Of a stretch of 64,000 bases of DNA, positions 25,235-35,235 are shown in pieces. Every line of letters starts with the position of its first letter. The first letter of the stretch is position 1. A program made the position numbers and the translations under genes. Below the pieces are notes generated by a model. The model made no database searches, was not told where the DNA came from, and saw only the letters and a program-made list of their open reading frames with translations. Source of the stretch: Saccharibacter sp. EH611 (lineage in GTDB: Bacteria; Pseudomonadota; Alphaproteobacteria; Acetobacterales; Acetobacteraceae); assembly GCF_009834765.1 (NCBI RefSeq), contig NZ_WVHP01000022.1:124001-188000 (forward strand), in the 5' to 3' direction.

Positions 25235-26470
25235 ATGGTAGAGGCACATTCCGTAGAACGTTTTACGGTTGTGATTGTTGGTGGTGGTGCAGGAGGAATT
25301 TCTGTTGCCGCCCGATTGCGACGCCGAGACCCGCATATTACCATTGCGGTGATTGATCCGTCAGCAACGCATGCCTATCAGCCGGGTTGGACTCTTGTCG
25401 GGGCGGGTGTGATGACATCCGCCCAGACGTTACGCCAAGAAGGCGGACTGATCCCTCAGGGTGTGACATGGCTGCGTGAGGCGGTGCAGTCCTTCCAACC
25501 AGATGAGCAGTCTGTCATGCTGGAGAATGGCCAAGTCGTTGAGTATCAACGTTTGATTGTCTGCCCAGGTATCCAGCTTGATTGGGACAGCGTAAAAGGC
25601 CTGAAAGAGACATTAGGCCGCCATGGTGTCACCTCGAATTATGACCGCGATAGTGCTGCCTATACATGGGAGTGCGTCCGGCATTTAGGCCAGGGAAAAG
25701 CGATCTTTACGCAACCACCGATGCCGATTAAATGTGCGGGTGCACCACAGAAGGCCGTCTATCTATCGTCAGACTATTGGCGACGTGAGGGGGTGCTTCA
25801 TCATATTAATGTGCAGTTTTGCCTAGCGGGTGGGGCGTTGTTTGGCGTTCCTTATTTTGTGCCATCTCTCCAAAAAACGATGGATTATTACGGGGTAGAT
25901 ATCCACTATAAGGAAAATCTTATCGCCGTTGATGGAGAGAAGAAGGAAGCGACTTTCCAGAAAGTAGGCACTGATGAAACGGTGGTGCGGTCTTTTGACA
26001 TGTTACATGTTGTTCCACCACAAAGTGCGCCGGCGTTCGTTAAAAATAGTCCGTTAGCGAATGACAATGGCTGGTTGGATGTCGATCCTCATACATTGCA
26101 GCATAAACGTTATGCGACGGTTTTTGGTCTTGGTGATGTGTTGGGGACGAGTAACGCAAAAACAGCCGCAGCAGCGCGCGATCAGGCTCCGATTGTGGCG
26201 GGGAATGTGCTGAATTCTCTTTCCGGTAGTCCGTTAACAGAACAGTATGATGGATATGGGGCGTGCCCTTTGACCGTGTCCTACGGGCGTGTTGTGCTGG
26301 CCGAGTTCCTTTATGATGGGAAGGTTGCCCCAACATTCCCATATGATCAGCGTAAACCCAGTCGTTTTGCGTGGCTGCTAAAAACGCAGATTTTCCCGCG
26401 TCTATACTGGAATGGTATGCTTCGTGGGGTGGATCCACGCGTGACCCATAAAGTGTTAAAAGACACGTAG
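25235..26470 (+). CDS. sqr: Sulfide:quinone oxidoreductase (SQOR-like)
   Basis: A 411-residue flavoprotein of the disulfide oxidoreductase fold. The FAD Rossmann motif VIVGGGAGGISVAARL is at the N-terminus. Cys167 (IKCAGAPQKAVYL) and Cys344 (YGACPLTVSYG) match the two redox cysteines of the mitochondrial-type enzyme. It would oxidise sulfide to bound sulfane sulfur and pass electrons to ubiquinone at the inner membrane. GAGGAG precedes the ATG. Sulfide detoxification fits the sulfur-assimilation genes elsewhere in the window. No persulfide dioxygenase or rhodanese lies next to it. Confidence 0.87.
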   Translation: MVEAHSVERFTVVIVGGGAGGISVAARLRRRDPHITIAVIDPSATHAYQPGWTLVGAGVMTSAQTLRQEGGLIPQGVTWLREAVQSFQPDEQSVMLENGQVVEYQRLIVCPGIQLDWDSVKGLKETLGRHGVTSNYDRDSAAYTWECVRHLGQGKAIFTQPPMPIKCAGAPQKAVYLSSDYWRREGVLHHINVQFCLAGGALFGVPYFVPSLQKTMDYYGVDIHYKENLIAVDGEKKEATFQKVGTDETVVRSFDMLHVVPPQSAPAFVKNSPLANDNGWLDVDPHTLQHKRYATVFGLGDVLGTSNAKTAAAARDQAPIVAGNVLNSLSGSPLTEQYDGYGACPLTVSYGRVVLAEFLYDGKVAPTFPYDQRKPSRFAWLLKTQIFPRLYWNGMLRGVDPRVTHKVLKDT

Positions 26471-26734
26471 TAGGGGGCTGGTTCATCCCTTTTGTTCCAT
26501 ACAGGGGGCGCTCAGTAAATATGGTGGTGACGTGTGGCACGATCGTTCGTTTCTGTTTAGCGCGTCACATGTCGCTACCATCATAAAGAGTAAAAAAGGG
26601 TGGAGTAGGCTGTCGTCATCAAAGGTGAAAAATGGCCTCTTCACTCTTTTGTTCGTATGAAGAGTGTTTTCTTAAAGAGCGGGATAAAGGGGCACTTGTC
26701 TCAGGTTTGCTGTCGCTTAAGCGTTTATTGTCGT

Positions 26735-26780
26735 CTATAGGCAATAACTTCTTGGGCAATAAAAAGAATTACGCCTATAG
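26735..26780 (+). promoter_or_regulatory. Inverted repeat and candidate promoter upstream of the NRAMP gene
   Basis: CTATAGGC (26735-26742) and GCCTATAG (26773-26780) are exact inverted repeats with 30 bases between. The right arm overlaps a possible -10 element (TATAGT, 26776-26781) placed 18 bases after TTGGGC (26752-26757). This could be a regulator site or an RNA hairpin. It does not match the Mn riboswitch consensus. Confidence 0.4.
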
Positions 26781-26790
26781 TTGTTGGTCT

Positions 26791-28116
26791 ATGAAGCAAA
26801 ATTCGCCACCGTTTCTTGACGCTCAGCCGTCTTCTTCCATGCATCCGGCAGGATTAGTGTCTGTGCCGGGGCGAGCCGCTTTTTGGCTGCGGCGTTTTCT
26901 GGCCTTTGTTGGGCCGGGTTATATGGTGGCGGTGGGGTATATGGACCCCGGCAATTGGGCGACAGACCTTCAAGGTGGGTCTGAGTTTGGCTATACGCTG
27001 CTCTTTGCTATTTTGTTGTCCAATATCATGGCCGTGATATTGCAGGCGCTGTCCGCTCGACTGGGTGTCGTGACGGATCATGACTTGGCTCAAGCATGTC
27101 GGGCTTGGTTACCGGGATGGATGCGCCTCCCCTTGTGGCTGACCTGTGAAGTTGCGATTATTGCTTGTGATCTTGCTGAGGTTATCGGCACGGCTGTGGC
27201 TTTGCAGCTTCTATTTGGCTTCCCCATTTTGGTGGGAACGGCGATCTCCGTTCTTGATGTGTTTTTAGTGCTGCTTCTTATGCGGCATGGCTTCCGATGG
27301 TTAGAAGCATTTGTGATGACCCTTCTGGGGATCATTGCCGTGTGCTTCGGGATACAGATGGTCGCCTCATCACCAGATATTGGCGAGGTTTTTCAAGGTT
27401 TTCTGCCCTCTTCCACGCTTCTGACGCAGCCTGATATGTTGTATATCGCCATCGGCATCGTGGGTGCGACGGTGATGCCGCATAATTTATATTTGCACTC
27501 TTCTCTCGTGCAGAGCCGCAATTATGATCGTACGCTTGAGGGGCGGAAAGACGCGCTACGCTGGGCAACATGGGATAGCACGATTGCGCTCACCTTAGCC
27601 TTGTTTGTGAATGCGGCTATCCTCATTGTTGCGGCGGCGGCCTTTTACCGAACGGGGCATCATGACGTTGCAGAGATTAGCGATGCATGGCGGCTTCTTT
27701 CCCCTATTCTGGGCTTTGGTCTGGCCTCTACTCTTTTTGCGGTGGCACTGCTGGCAGCTGGTACGAATTCGACGGTGACGGGTACGCTAGCCGGACAAAT
27801 TGTGATGGAAGGCTTTTTAAAGCTGCGCCTTCCCTATTGGGCACGGCGTATGGTGACGCGTGGCCTTGCCGTGTTGCCTGTGGTGGTGATTGTTGGGCTT
27901 TATGGACAGAGCAAAGTCGGAGCTTTGCTGGTTTTCAGTCAGATTGTCCTTTCCATGCAGCTGCCTTTTGCGGTGATTCCGTTGGTCTATTTTGTGTCTC
28001 ATAAACGTATCATGGGGGCGTTACGTCTCTCACATCCTCTTATGGTTGTGTCGTGGGTGATTGTTGGCATTGTCGTGGTGCTCAATGGAAAGCTTCTGTG
28101 GGACGCTGTTTTTTAA
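26791..28116 (+). CDS. mntH: NRAMP-family divalent metal transporter (MntH-like)
   Basis: A proton-coupled Mn2+/Fe2+ importer of about eleven helices. The metal site is seen in [12 protein letters not shown] (helix 1) and in [10 protein letters not shown] (helix 6), both hallmarks of NRAMP proteins. From 26791 the product is 441 residues, the normal size. The start is uncertain: an in-frame ATG at 26632 has a fair AAGGTGA before it and would add 53 residues not typical of the family, while 26791 has no clear ribosome binding site but follows a candidate promoter. A later ATG at 26839 is also possible. The gene converges on the next one, overlapping by four bases. Confidence 0.87.
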   Translation: MKQNSPPFLDAQPSSSMHPAGLVSVPGRAAFWLRRFLAFVGPGYMVAVGYMDPGNWATDLQGGSEFGYTLLFAILLSNIMAVILQALSARLGVVTDHDLAQACRAWLPGWMRLPLWLTCEVAIIACDLAEVIGTAVALQLLFGFPILVGTAISVLDVFLVLLLMRHGFRWLEAFVMTLLGIIAVCFGIQMVASSPDIGEVFQGFLPSSTLLTQPDMLYIAIGIVGATVMPHNLYLHSSLVQSRNYDRTLEGRKDALRWATWDSTIALTLALFVNAAILIVAAAAFYRTGHHDVAEISDAWRLLSPILGFGLASTLFAVALLAAGTNSTVTGTLAGQIVMEGFLKLRLPYWARRMVTRGLAVLPVVVIVGLYGQSKVGALLVFSQIVLSMQLPFAVIPLVYFVSHKRIMGALRLSHPLMVVSWVIVGIVVVLNGKLLWDAVF

Positions 28117-28727
28117 GACAGGGTGTTCGCTTGATCATGACGAAATTCTTTCCCTAAAAGGATAAAGCCTAGATTATTGATGGGCTGATGATGGCGTGTA
28201 TCCGTTGCGCTGAGAATATCGCGGTACGTAAAAGTATCGGTGTCATTCTCAGTTTCGTTGAAGGCATTAATTTCAGTGATAATCAGGTTATTTTCACGCA
28301 CGATATAGATGACTTCAATAGGGTGGATCACAAAGGTGATCCGCCTAGTCGGGGCGTCATCGTCTTTGTAGGTGATCGCTAGGCGGCTTGGTTGTGCATG
28401 CGTTGCATATAATTTTTCTGGTTCGGGAAGAAAAAGGCTTGGTGGTTGGATAACGAGACCGTTTTCTAGAATAACCTTATTGTCATTGGATTCTTTGGCC
28501 AAGTTTAACATGCCATTTTGAAGAGGAATGGTTGGGGAAGAAATGGCGTCTTGTTGCGCTTTCTTTTTCTTCTTATGAGCTGCGAGTATGACGCAAAGCA
28601 GAACCATGACGAATGAAATAGCTGCAGCATAGAAGAGATTGCTGGGAAATGGGATTAGGCCAGTGAGGGTATAAAAAAGTGATATAAGACAGGTGACGAT
28701 ACCCCAGACCATGATCCATTTTGTCAT
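28113..28727 (-). CDS. Hypothetical protein with two N-terminal membrane helices
   Basis: A 204-residue protein I do not recognise. It has two membrane segments (about 4-25 and 30-50) joined by a short loop, then a basic cluster (HKKKKKAQQ) and a soluble domain with many beta-strand-like stretches ([40 protein letters not shown]). The basic cluster suggests that the soluble part is cytoplasmic. It converges on the NRAMP gene. Codon use resembles its neighbours. Confidence 0.65.
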   Translation of the reverse strand: MTKWIMVWGIVTCLISLFYTLTGLIPFPSNLFYAAAISFVMVLLCVILAAHKKKKKAQQDAISSPTIPLQNGMLNLAKESNDNKVILENGLVIQPPSLFLPEPEKLYATHAQPSRLAITYKDDDAPTRRITFVIHPIEVIYIVRENNLIITEINAFNETENDTDTFTYRDILSATDTRHHQPINNLGFILLGKEFRHDQANTLS

Positions 28728-29050
28728 TCCTTGGCCCCTTCCATTATTCCCGCGTGCATCTGTGACCCTTCTTGGCGGAGATAGGGTAAAAACGCATCCT
28801 TTTTCTGTATTATTGGGGCATTTTGAAGATCATCATGATGGTTCAAACAAGCGGTGAGGGGATGCCTTGAAGAGCGGCGTTGCCTTGGCTGTTTGGTTGT
28901 CCACATGGAGACTATATTTAAGCCAGACGTTTGTTACGCCTTGTTTTCCTTCACACATTTCATCCCTGATGATGGGAGGAAAATCCTATTGTTGACAAGA
29001 TACATCTCTATCCCACGCACAGGTATTTTTAGACGTCAGGAAGGACGACA
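28728..29050. other. 323-base intergenic region
   Basis: No supported gene. It must hold the promoters of the divergent genes on either side. TTGACA at about 28993-28998 resembles a -35 element but no good -10 follows at standard spacing. AGGAAGGA just before 29051 is a ribosome binding site for the next gene. Confidence 0.4.
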
Positions 29051-29551
29051 ATGTTTTTGGATGCATTCCAGAACGACGATATTCATACAATGAGAGAAAA
29101 GTTATTTGCTCGGTTTTATACGGCTGGTGGAGATGGTCATGTCCCTAACATGTGGCAAGAACAGGCCATGAGGTTTTTGGAAGCTCTTTTTACGCCTTTG
29201 TCGTATTTGGTGGAATTTGGCATTTTATCCCCTAAATTTACGACGCTTCGTGATTATCTTGAGCTCCCTCACATAGAAAATCTTGCATGGTCTGGCGTGG
29301 TTTCAGGAGGGGTGGCGGTCTCTATTGATCTCAAAGAGGGAGATGGTAGGTGCCAGCGTCTTTATCGTGTGATGATCGAGAAATGTCGGTCTTTAAGGCG
29401 CTATCTTGAGCGTCTTTCAGGCCGTTGGACGGCTGGGGCAGAAGAAAGCGTTCCTCAAAGGAAAAGAGATGTGGAAGACCGTCTTCGTGTGCTGAAACAT
29501 CACCGTTATATTACTGAAGAGATCAAGATGGAAATGGCTCGACTACTTTGA
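29051..29551 (+). CDS. Hypothetical protein, faint resemblance to a T4SS coupling-protein segment
   Basis: A 166-residue soluble protein. The stretch PNMWQEQAMRFLEALFTPLSYL, read in parts, and FTTLRDYLELPHIENL recall the helical all-alpha segment of IcmO/TrbC-type secretion coupling ATPases, but Walker motifs are absent and I cannot confirm this by eye. The C-terminal half is charged and helical. The ATG follows AGGAAGGA at good spacing, so it appears to be a real gene rather than an unexpressed fragment. If the resemblance holds, it is a remnant or a stand-alone domain, because no other secretion gene lies nearby. Confidence 0.5.
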   Translation: MFLDAFQNDDIHTMREKLFARFYTAGGDGHVPNMWQEQAMRFLEALFTPLSYLVEFGILSPKFTTLRDYLELPHIENLAWSGVVSGGVAVSIDLKEGDGRCQRLYRVMIEKCRSLRRYLERLSGRWTAGAEESVPQRKRDVEDRLRVLKHHRYITEEIKMEMARLL

Positions 29552-29662
29552 GGGAACGTGCCTCATACATGTGTTCCCATGCATTGAGCGATGTTTAGCT
29601 GGAAGAGCTTGGGAAAAGGCCTCTGCCTCGCTGAACGGTTTATCGGCAGAACGGGATAGTAA

Positions 29663-29687
29663 ATGAGCGGGCTTGTTGCCCGCTCAT
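29663..29687. terminator. Hairpin after hpnN
   Basis: ATGAGCGGGC (29663-29672) and GCCCGCTCAT (29678-29687) form a perfect 10-bp stem with loop TTGTT, six bases after the hpnN stop. A short T-rich stretch follows on the minus strand. It may serve both converging transcripts. Confidence 0.65.
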
Positions 29688-29693
29688 GAGGGG

Positions 29694-32288
29694 TTACTCG
29701 CTGTCTTGCTGTGACGATGTTGGCAGCAAAACCGGGATGAAGAACAACGAGCATAGCAATGTGCAGCCGAGTGATAATAGGAGAAGCCGCCCCATGCTGG
29801 CTGTTCCCGGATGGGCTGACAAAGCAAGCGACCCAAAGGCGGAACCTGTTGTCAGGGCTGAAAAGAGCACGGCTCGTGCGGTTGGGGAGGCCAATGGATG
29901 GCGGATCCCTGCACGCCAATTCATGACAAAATAAATATTAAACGACACGCCGACGCCAAGGAGGAGCGGCAGAGCGATAATATTCGCGTAATTCAGCGGT
30001 TCTGGTATCGCCACAATTAAGATGACGGTGAGTAAGGACGAGAGAATTAAGGGGATGAGGACGAGGAGACTATCGACCAACCGGCGGAGTGTTACCAATA
30101 AAATAAGTGCAATACCGATGATGGCGCATAATGCTGCAATCAGGAAGGCATGCGTAATGGTGTGCGCACTCTCCGTAATCTCCAAAGCAGGGCCCGCAAT
30201 GGTAGGGTTTACGGTGCGAAGCTCTGTAATAAAGCGATGGAGTGTTTCGGGGTTAGACATTTGCCCTTTTGGGTGGATGACCAAGCGATAATGCCCATCA
30301 GGGGAGAGATAATTGGCGCGAATATCGTCAGGAATATCGTTTAGCCCAACGGGTGATGGGGTCAGCACTGTGCGAAGCTGTGAAAGCTCGTCTGGCAGAA
30401 AGCGTGTTAAAGCGGCATTTGCTGCCATAACCGTTGCATCTGGTGCCTGTGAAAGACGCTCAAGAGCCTCGCGCAACGTGCGTAATGGTGGGGTAAGCGC
30501 TTTGTCGCTTAGGGCACCTAAACGCTGGCTTGTTGCATGTGCGGCATCACGAAGTTCTTGCGCAGAAGGCGGGGCAGCAGGATGGGGAACGGTGAGGGTG
30601 GGGAGCAAAATATCAGCCGCATCATGCAAGAGCTGAAACTTCGTGTTTTGGTCTTCAGGGACGAGCGCACCAAGCCATAGGACATCATGCACACTTGGAA
30701 GGGCACTAAAGGCTTTCGCTTGTTTCTCAGCTGTTTCTTTGTCTGCCACCAATACCTGTGCATTATAAGGGGTGGTGAGAGGATTAGCCTCTAACAGCGT
30801 GAGCGCCTTCATCCCTTCTGTATTGGGGTTTTTGGTATGCAACGGGTCTGAGTCGAACGACAAGAAAGGCGTAAGCCCTAAGCCTGTGAGGCCCAAGAGT
30901 GCAAAGACGCCTAATAATGGACGACGATGCCGCCGTAAGAACAGATCAACGGGCAGCAGACGGGATGTGGCACGTTTACGGGCAACAGGTTGCGCACCCA
31001 ATAAGGTCAGGAGCGCAGGCAACAGGCTCAACGTGCAGAAGAAGGCGATGATCATCCCAGCCCCGGCAATCAGGCCAAGCTGCGCGACGCCAACAAAGCT
31101 GGTGGGGGTGAAGCCCATAAAGCCCGTAGCGGTGGCGAGTGCTGCGATAAAGATCTGCCCACCACTTTCTTTTCCGGTTCGCTCAATGGCGTCATGAGCA
31201 GAAAGAGGGCGGCCATCGTGGTTTTCTTGGCTGCGGAAACGGACGCCATATTGAATGGCAAAGTCCACCGCAATTCCGACAAAGAGAATGGCAAACGCGA
31301 CGGAAATCAGATTAAGCGTGCCGACCGCAACAGCTGCGAAGCCCGTGGTGAGAAGCAATCCTGAGATAAGGGTCAGCAAGATCGGCACAATCATCCGCCA
31401 AGAGCGCACAGCGAGAACGAGCCAAAGGGTGACGAGGGCGAGAGAGAGGATGAGACCCAAAACCATGCCGCTCGCAACGGTTGAGAACTCCTCATCATTC
31501 AGTTTGGCTTCTCCCGTAATCAGAGCAGAGGCGCGTTTTGCTTTCACCGTTGGGAGCTGGTTAAAAGCAGCGCGCATGGCCTCTGTAGAAGCAGCGGATG
31601 GTTCAAATGAGGAAAAATCAACACGCGGTTTAGTGACCACAAACTGATAATGCCCGCCCATTTCTTGAAGCTTACCAGCCAGCATGGTCTGCCATGAGAG
31701 CGGTTGTGCGTCCCCGCGTGACGCATGGTCTAATGTGGTGGCCATGGTGCCAAGAGCGCTTGCAAAGCTTGCGGGCAGTTCTTGGCCATGTTGAAGGCCC
31801 ATAGCCATGAGCCCGAACGTACTAAAAAGGCCACGAGCCGAAGGATCAGCGGCTAAGGAGCCGAGAAATGGCTGTGCAGCAATGGTGGAATCCAAGACAG
31901 GCTCAAGCGTGTCAGTGTCTAAAAAGAGGAGACCATTGCGGGTATAGTACGGATTTGCGTCTGGTTCGGTAACAGAGACAAAATGCGCTTTATCGGCCTG
32001 CAGAGAGAGGGCGAGCTGATGGGCTGTCTCACGGCCTTCCTCTGGGGTAGCGGCATCAATAATGGCGACTAAGGTGCCCTTTTCCCCCGGGAATTGGTGC
32101 TCAAGGGCTGTGTTGCGCTGCTTCCAAGGCAGTGAATCAGCAAAAAGCTTGTCTGTCTCGGTGGTGATACCGAGCTGGTTCATGCTGAGCCATCCCGCTC
32201 CTGTGCAGAGGAGGACGAACAGAACCACGACGAGGAAAGCGTGGCGGGCGCAGAAGGCATTGAGCCTGTTTGTCAGATCCGAGAGCAT
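29694..32288 (-). CDS. hpnN: Hopanoid-associated RND transporter HpnN
   Basis: An 864-residue MMPL/RND-type exporter. It has a first membrane helix (about 18-38), a large periplasmic loop, a block of helices (about 270-420, with FVGIAVDFAIQYGVRFR and FMGFTPTSFVGVAQLGLIAG), a second loop, then a final block (about 715-855, with LPLLLGVGVSFNIYFVMNW). This duplicated layout and length match HpnN, which moves hopanoids from the inner to the outer membrane. Acetic acid bacteria are rich in hopanoids. No other hpn gene lies in the window. An unspecified MMPL lipid exporter is the alternative. Confidence 0.85.
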   Translation of the reverse strand: MLSDLTNRLNAFCARHAFLVVVLFVLLCTGAGWLSMNQLGITTETDKLFADSLPWKQRNTALEHQFPGEKGTLVAIIDAATPEEGRETAHQLALSLQADKAHFVSVTEPDANPYYTRNGLLFLDTDTLEPVLDSTIAAQPFLGSLAADPSARGLFSTFGLMAMGLQHGQELPASFASALGTMATTLDHASRGDAQPLSWQTMLAGKLQEMGGHYQFVVTKPRVDFSSFEPSAASTEAMRAAFNQLPTVKAKRASALITGEAKLNDEEFSTVASGMVLGLILSLALVTLWLVLAVRSWRMIVPILLTLISGLLLTTGFAAVAVGTLNLISVAFAILFVGIAVDFAIQYGVRFRSQENHDGRPLSAHDAIERTGKESGGQIFIAALATATGFMGFTPTSFVGVAQLGLIAGAGMIIAFFCTLSLLPALLTLLGAQPVARKRATSRLLPVDLFLRRHRRPLLGVFALLGLTGLGLTPFLSFDSDPLHTKNPNTEGMKALTLLEANPLTTPYNAQVLVADKETAEKQAKAFSALPSVHDVLWLGALVPEDQNTKFQLLHDAADILLPTLTVPHPAAPPSAQELRDAAHATSQRLGALSDKALTPPLRTLREALERLSQAPDATVMAANAALTRFLPDELSQLRTVLTPSPVGLNDIPDDIRANYLSPDGHYRLVIHPKGQMSNPETLHRFITELRTVNPTIAGPALEITESAHTITHAFLIAALCAIIGIALILLVTLRRLVDSLLVLIPLILSSLLTVILIVAIPEPLNYANIIALPLLLGVGVSFNIYFVMNWRAGIRHPLASPTARAVLFSALTTGSAFGSLALSAHPGTASMGRLLLLSLGCTLLCSLFFIPVLLPTSSQQDSE

Positions 32289-32390
32289 AGTTATGACCCA
32301 TACTCTTCTAGGATGTTTTTTTCTATCCCTGTTTTAATGATGAGCGATGTTTACTGAGAGCTGACAGAATCCTTTTTTTTCGGCACAATA

Positions 32391-32993
32391 ATGACCATGA
32401 CTTGGACACTTGATGGCATTGCAGAACATGAAAGCGTTATCCGCCACAGCGTCTTCCGCACGCGGGCGGCGCCGGTGGCTGATGAGGCCGGAGCGCTTGC
32501 TTTCCTCAGTGAGGTTGCCGTGCCGGATGCAACGCATAATTGCTGGGCGTTTAAAGCCGGAGGGCGCTTTCGTGCGAGTGATGACGGGGAGCCGTCTGGC
32601 ACAGCAGGACGGCCCATTTTATCGGCCATTGAGGGGCAGGATTTTGATGGTGTGATGGTGGTCGTCACGCGTTGGTTTGGCGGTGTGAAGCTCGGAGCGG
32701 GTGGGCTTGTCCGTGCCTATGGCGGCGCTGCAGCGGCGTGTTTGCGGGAGGCGAGTAAGAGCGAACATATTGAACGCACAAGGCTTGGCTTTCATTGCCC
32801 GTTCCATATTTACAGTGAGGTAGAAGCCAAACTGCCCGGTTGGCAGGTCGAAACGCTTTCCTGTGAGTTTGACGCAGAAGGGGCGGAGATGGTGTTGGGT
32901 GTCCCCGTTGCTGAGTGCGAGGCCGTCACAACGTGGTTGCGTGACCTGACACGCGGGCAAAGGCCGATCCGCTTCCTTGATGACCCTGCGTGA
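32391..32993 (+). CDS. YigZ/IMPACT family protein
   Basis: A 200-residue member of the UPF0029 (IMPACT N-terminal) family. The core SGTAGRPILSAIEGQDFDGVMVVVTRWFGGVKLGAGGLVRAYG, read in parts over about 65-108, is the family signature; a small C-terminal domain (DUF1949-like) follows. Function is unsettled; eukaryotic IMPACT relates to translation control. Two ATG codons (32391, 32397) are possible and no strong ribosome binding site is seen; a run of eight T lies just upstream. It converges on radA with 11 bases between. Confidence 0.83.
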   Translation: MTMTWTLDGIAEHESVIRHSVFRTRAAPVADEAGALAFLSEVAVPDATHNCWAFKAGGRFRASDDGEPSGTAGRPILSAIEGQDFDGVMVVVTRWFGGVKLGAGGLVRAYGGAAAACLREASKSEHIERTRLGFHCPFHIYSEVEAKLPGWQVETLSCEFDAEGAEMVLGVPVAECEAVTTWLRDLTRGQRPIRFLDDPA

Positions 32994-33004
32994 CTATGTG
33001 CGCC

Positions 33005-34411
33005 TTAGGAGTCTTTCTCTGGAGCGGCGAAACGCTCAACCAAGTCACTGAGATGGCCTGTTTCTTGTAAGGCGAGTCCCTTGGGGGGCTTGGGCCGGGC
33101 ATTGGCATTGCCGACATGGCGCGGCACGACGGCTTGTTGAAAGCCCAGCTTGCCAATCTCTTTCAGGCGGAGTTCGGCTTGGGGCACTTGCCGCACTTCA
33201 CCAGAGAGGCCAATTTCCCCAAAATAAGCGGAATTTGCGGCCGTGGGTTGCCCAGTCGCGGCGGAGATGAGGGCCGCGGCGACGGCGAGGTCGGCTGCCG
33301 GTTCAGAGATCTTGAGCCCCCCCGTGACATTCAGATGCACATCCATAGAGCCGAGTTTGAGCCCGCATCGTGCTTCTAACACGGCCAAGATCATGCTGAG
33401 ACGTGAACTATCCCACCCTAAAACAGCACGGCGAGCCGCGCCATCGCCTGATTTAGCAGAGAGCAGCACTTGGACTTCCAGCAGGACGGGCCGTGTGCCC
33501 TCAAGGCCCGCAAACACGGCGGAGCCTGCAATATTGCCGCGTCGTTCTGCTAAGAAGAGGGCTGAAGGGTTGGGCACTTCACGCAGGCCTGTATCGGTCA
33601 TGGCAAACACACCGATTTCATCCGTTGCGCCAAAGCGGTTCTTAGCCCCCCGAAGGATACGGAATTGATGGCCACGATCGCCTTCAAAATAGAGCACGGC
33701 ATCCACCATATGCTCTAACACGCGTGGGCCTGCTAACGCGCCCTCTTTGGTGACATGACCAATGAGAACGAGTGAGAAGCCCACTGTCTTGGCCAAGCGG
33801 ATCAGCTCAAAAGCGCAATGACGTACTTGTGAGACAGAACCGGGGGCGCTGGCGACATCTTCAAGCCACATGGTTTGGATTGAATCGATGACCACGACTT
33901 TATGAGCGCGTCGTTCTTCCAATGTGGCGGCAATATCAGCCACATTGATGGATGCTGCGAGGTCGAGACTATCAAGAGCGTGCGGGTTCTGGTCGAGCTC
34001 AAGGCGTTGGGCCCGTAGGCGGATTTGGTCAATCGCCTCCTCTCCCGATACGTAGAGTACAGGGTGCTGAGAGCGCGCTAAGGCACAGGTCATTTGCAGC
34101 ATGAGGGTGGATTTCCCAATCCCGGGGTCTCCACCAACCAGCACGGCAGAACCGGGGACAATACCCCCGCCCAGCACACGGTTCAGTTCAGTGATGCTGG
34201 TATCAATGCGCTCCGGGGGTTGAACCTTGCCGTCCAGCCGCGTTGTGACGAGGCGTCCTGCTTTTTTGGAGGAGGTGCGGTTAGGTGTGGCGCTGACGGT
34301 CTCTTCTTCCAGCGTGTTCCACTCTCCACATTGTTCACAACGTCCGGCCCATTTACTGGTACGGGCGTGGCAGGATTGGCAGATGAACGTGGTTGTGGGT
34401 TTTTTGGCCAT
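33005..34411 (-). CDS. radA: DNA repair protein RadA
   Basis: A RecA-like branch-migration helicase that helps process recombination intermediates. The 468-residue protein has an N-terminal zinc finger (Cys11, Cys14, Cys25, Cys28), Walker A GGDPGIGKST, the RadA-specific KNRFG motif in RGAKNRFGATDEIG, and a C-terminal Lon-protease-like domain (about 290-460). All parts are present. It follows mlaF by 11 bases on the same strand. Confidence 0.95.
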   Translation of the reverse strand: MAKKPTTTFICQSCHARTSKWAGRCEQCGEWNTLEEETVSATPNRTSSKKAGRLVTTRLDGKVQPPERIDTSITELNRVLGGGIVPGSAVLVGGDPGIGKSTLMLQMTCALARSQHPVLYVSGEEAIDQIRLRAQRLELDQNPHALDSLDLAASINVADIAATLEERRAHKVVVIDSIQTMWLEDVASAPGSVSQVRHCAFELIRLAKTVGFSLVLIGHVTKEGALAGPRVLEHMVDAVLYFEGDRGHQFRILRGAKNRFGATDEIGVFAMTDTGLREVPNPSALFLAERRGNIAGSAVFAGLEGTRPVLLEVQVLLSAKSGDGAARRAVLGWDSSRLSMILAVLEARCGLKLGSMDVHLNVTGGLKISEPAADLAVAAALISAATGQPTAANSAYFGEIGLSGEVRQVPQAELRLKEIGKLGFQQAVVPRHVGNANARPKPPKGLALQETGHLSDLVERFAAPEKDS

Positions 34412-34422
34412 AGCTTTAACCC

Positions 34423-35211
34423 TTAAAGGGGATGTTCAGTCTTGATGGGCCCTTCACGCCGCCCATGAGTGAATTGGTCAACAATCGGGTTGCCTGAATG
34501 CATGAGCTCAGAGGCTTGGCCCTGCCAAATGAGCTTGCCTTGATAGAGCATGGCGGCTCGATTGCCGATCCGCTGGGCGGAAGCCATATCATGGGTAATG
34601 GCAATGGCTGTAGACCCAAGGTGACTGACACAGTCTGCGATAAGCCCGTCAATCACGGCTCCCATGATAGGATCAAGGCCAGTGGTGGGCTCGTCGAAGA
34701 AGAGAATATCGGGATGGCTAGCAATCGCTCGCGCGAGGCCGACGCGTTTTTGCATCCCACCAGACAGCTCTGATGGGCTGAGAGCGCCGACGGCTTCATC
34801 AAGCCCAACTTGGGAGAGAAGTGTGAGGGCTTCGGGCTGCATTTCGGAACGCAGGAGAGGCTTGGATTGAGCGCGGCGTTTAGCACGTAGGCCGAACATC
34901 ACATTATCAAGCACACTCATACTGTCGAACAGAGCGGCATTTTGGAACAGCATCCCGATATTTTGACGGATTTGATGTTGATGGTGTGGCTTGGCACGCA
35001 AAACATCGACACCATCAATCTCGATTGTGCCGGCGTCAGGCTCAATAAGGCCGAGAATGCACCGCAAGAGGACGGACTTTCCCGTGCCAGAGCCCCCAAT
35101 GATGACCATGGATGTGCCCGTTTCGACGTCCAGATCAACCCCATCAAGGACGACCTTAGAGCCAAACGATTTTTTAAGGCCACGAATGCGGATGCGGGGC
35201 TGTTGGGTCAT
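34423..35211 (-). CDS. mlaF: ABC transporter ATPase MlaF-like
   Basis: A 262-residue ATPase of the lipid-asymmetry (Mla/Mkl) type. Walker A is GGSGTGKS, the signature is LSGGMQKR and Walker B is ILFFDEPTTGLDPIMG, with THDMASA after it; the TTGLDP sequence and the IRGLKKSFGSKVVLDG start are typical of MlaF. With MlaE it would move phospholipids between the inner membrane and a periplasmic carrier. mlaE is just upstream; mlaD, mlaC and mlaB are not in the window. Confidence 0.87.
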   Translation of the reverse strand: MTQQPRIRIRGLKKSFGSKVVLDGVDLDVETGTSMVIIGGSGTGKSVLLRCILGLIEPDAGTIEIDGVDVLRAKPHHQHQIRQNIGMLFQNAALFDSMSVLDNVMFGLRAKRRAQSKPLLRSEMQPEALTLLSQVGLDEAVGALSPSELSGGMQKRVGLARAIASHPDILFFDEPTTGLDPIMGAVIDGLIADCVSHLGSTAIAITHDMASAQRIGNRAAMLYQGKLIWQGQASELMHSGNPIVDQFTHGRREGPIKTEHPL

Positions 35212-35235
35212 AAAAGCGCTCAGAGACAGGGAGGA

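Noticed and set aside
26632-26790. 53-residue N-terminal extension of the NRAMP protein
   Set aside because: Not rejected outright, but not used: NRAMP proteins normally lack it and a candidate promoter lies within it, despite a fair ribosome binding site upstream.
30022-31647. Several plus-strand frames within hpnN
   Set aside because: They are Arg/Ser-rich antisense frames of a long conserved transporter with no start signals.
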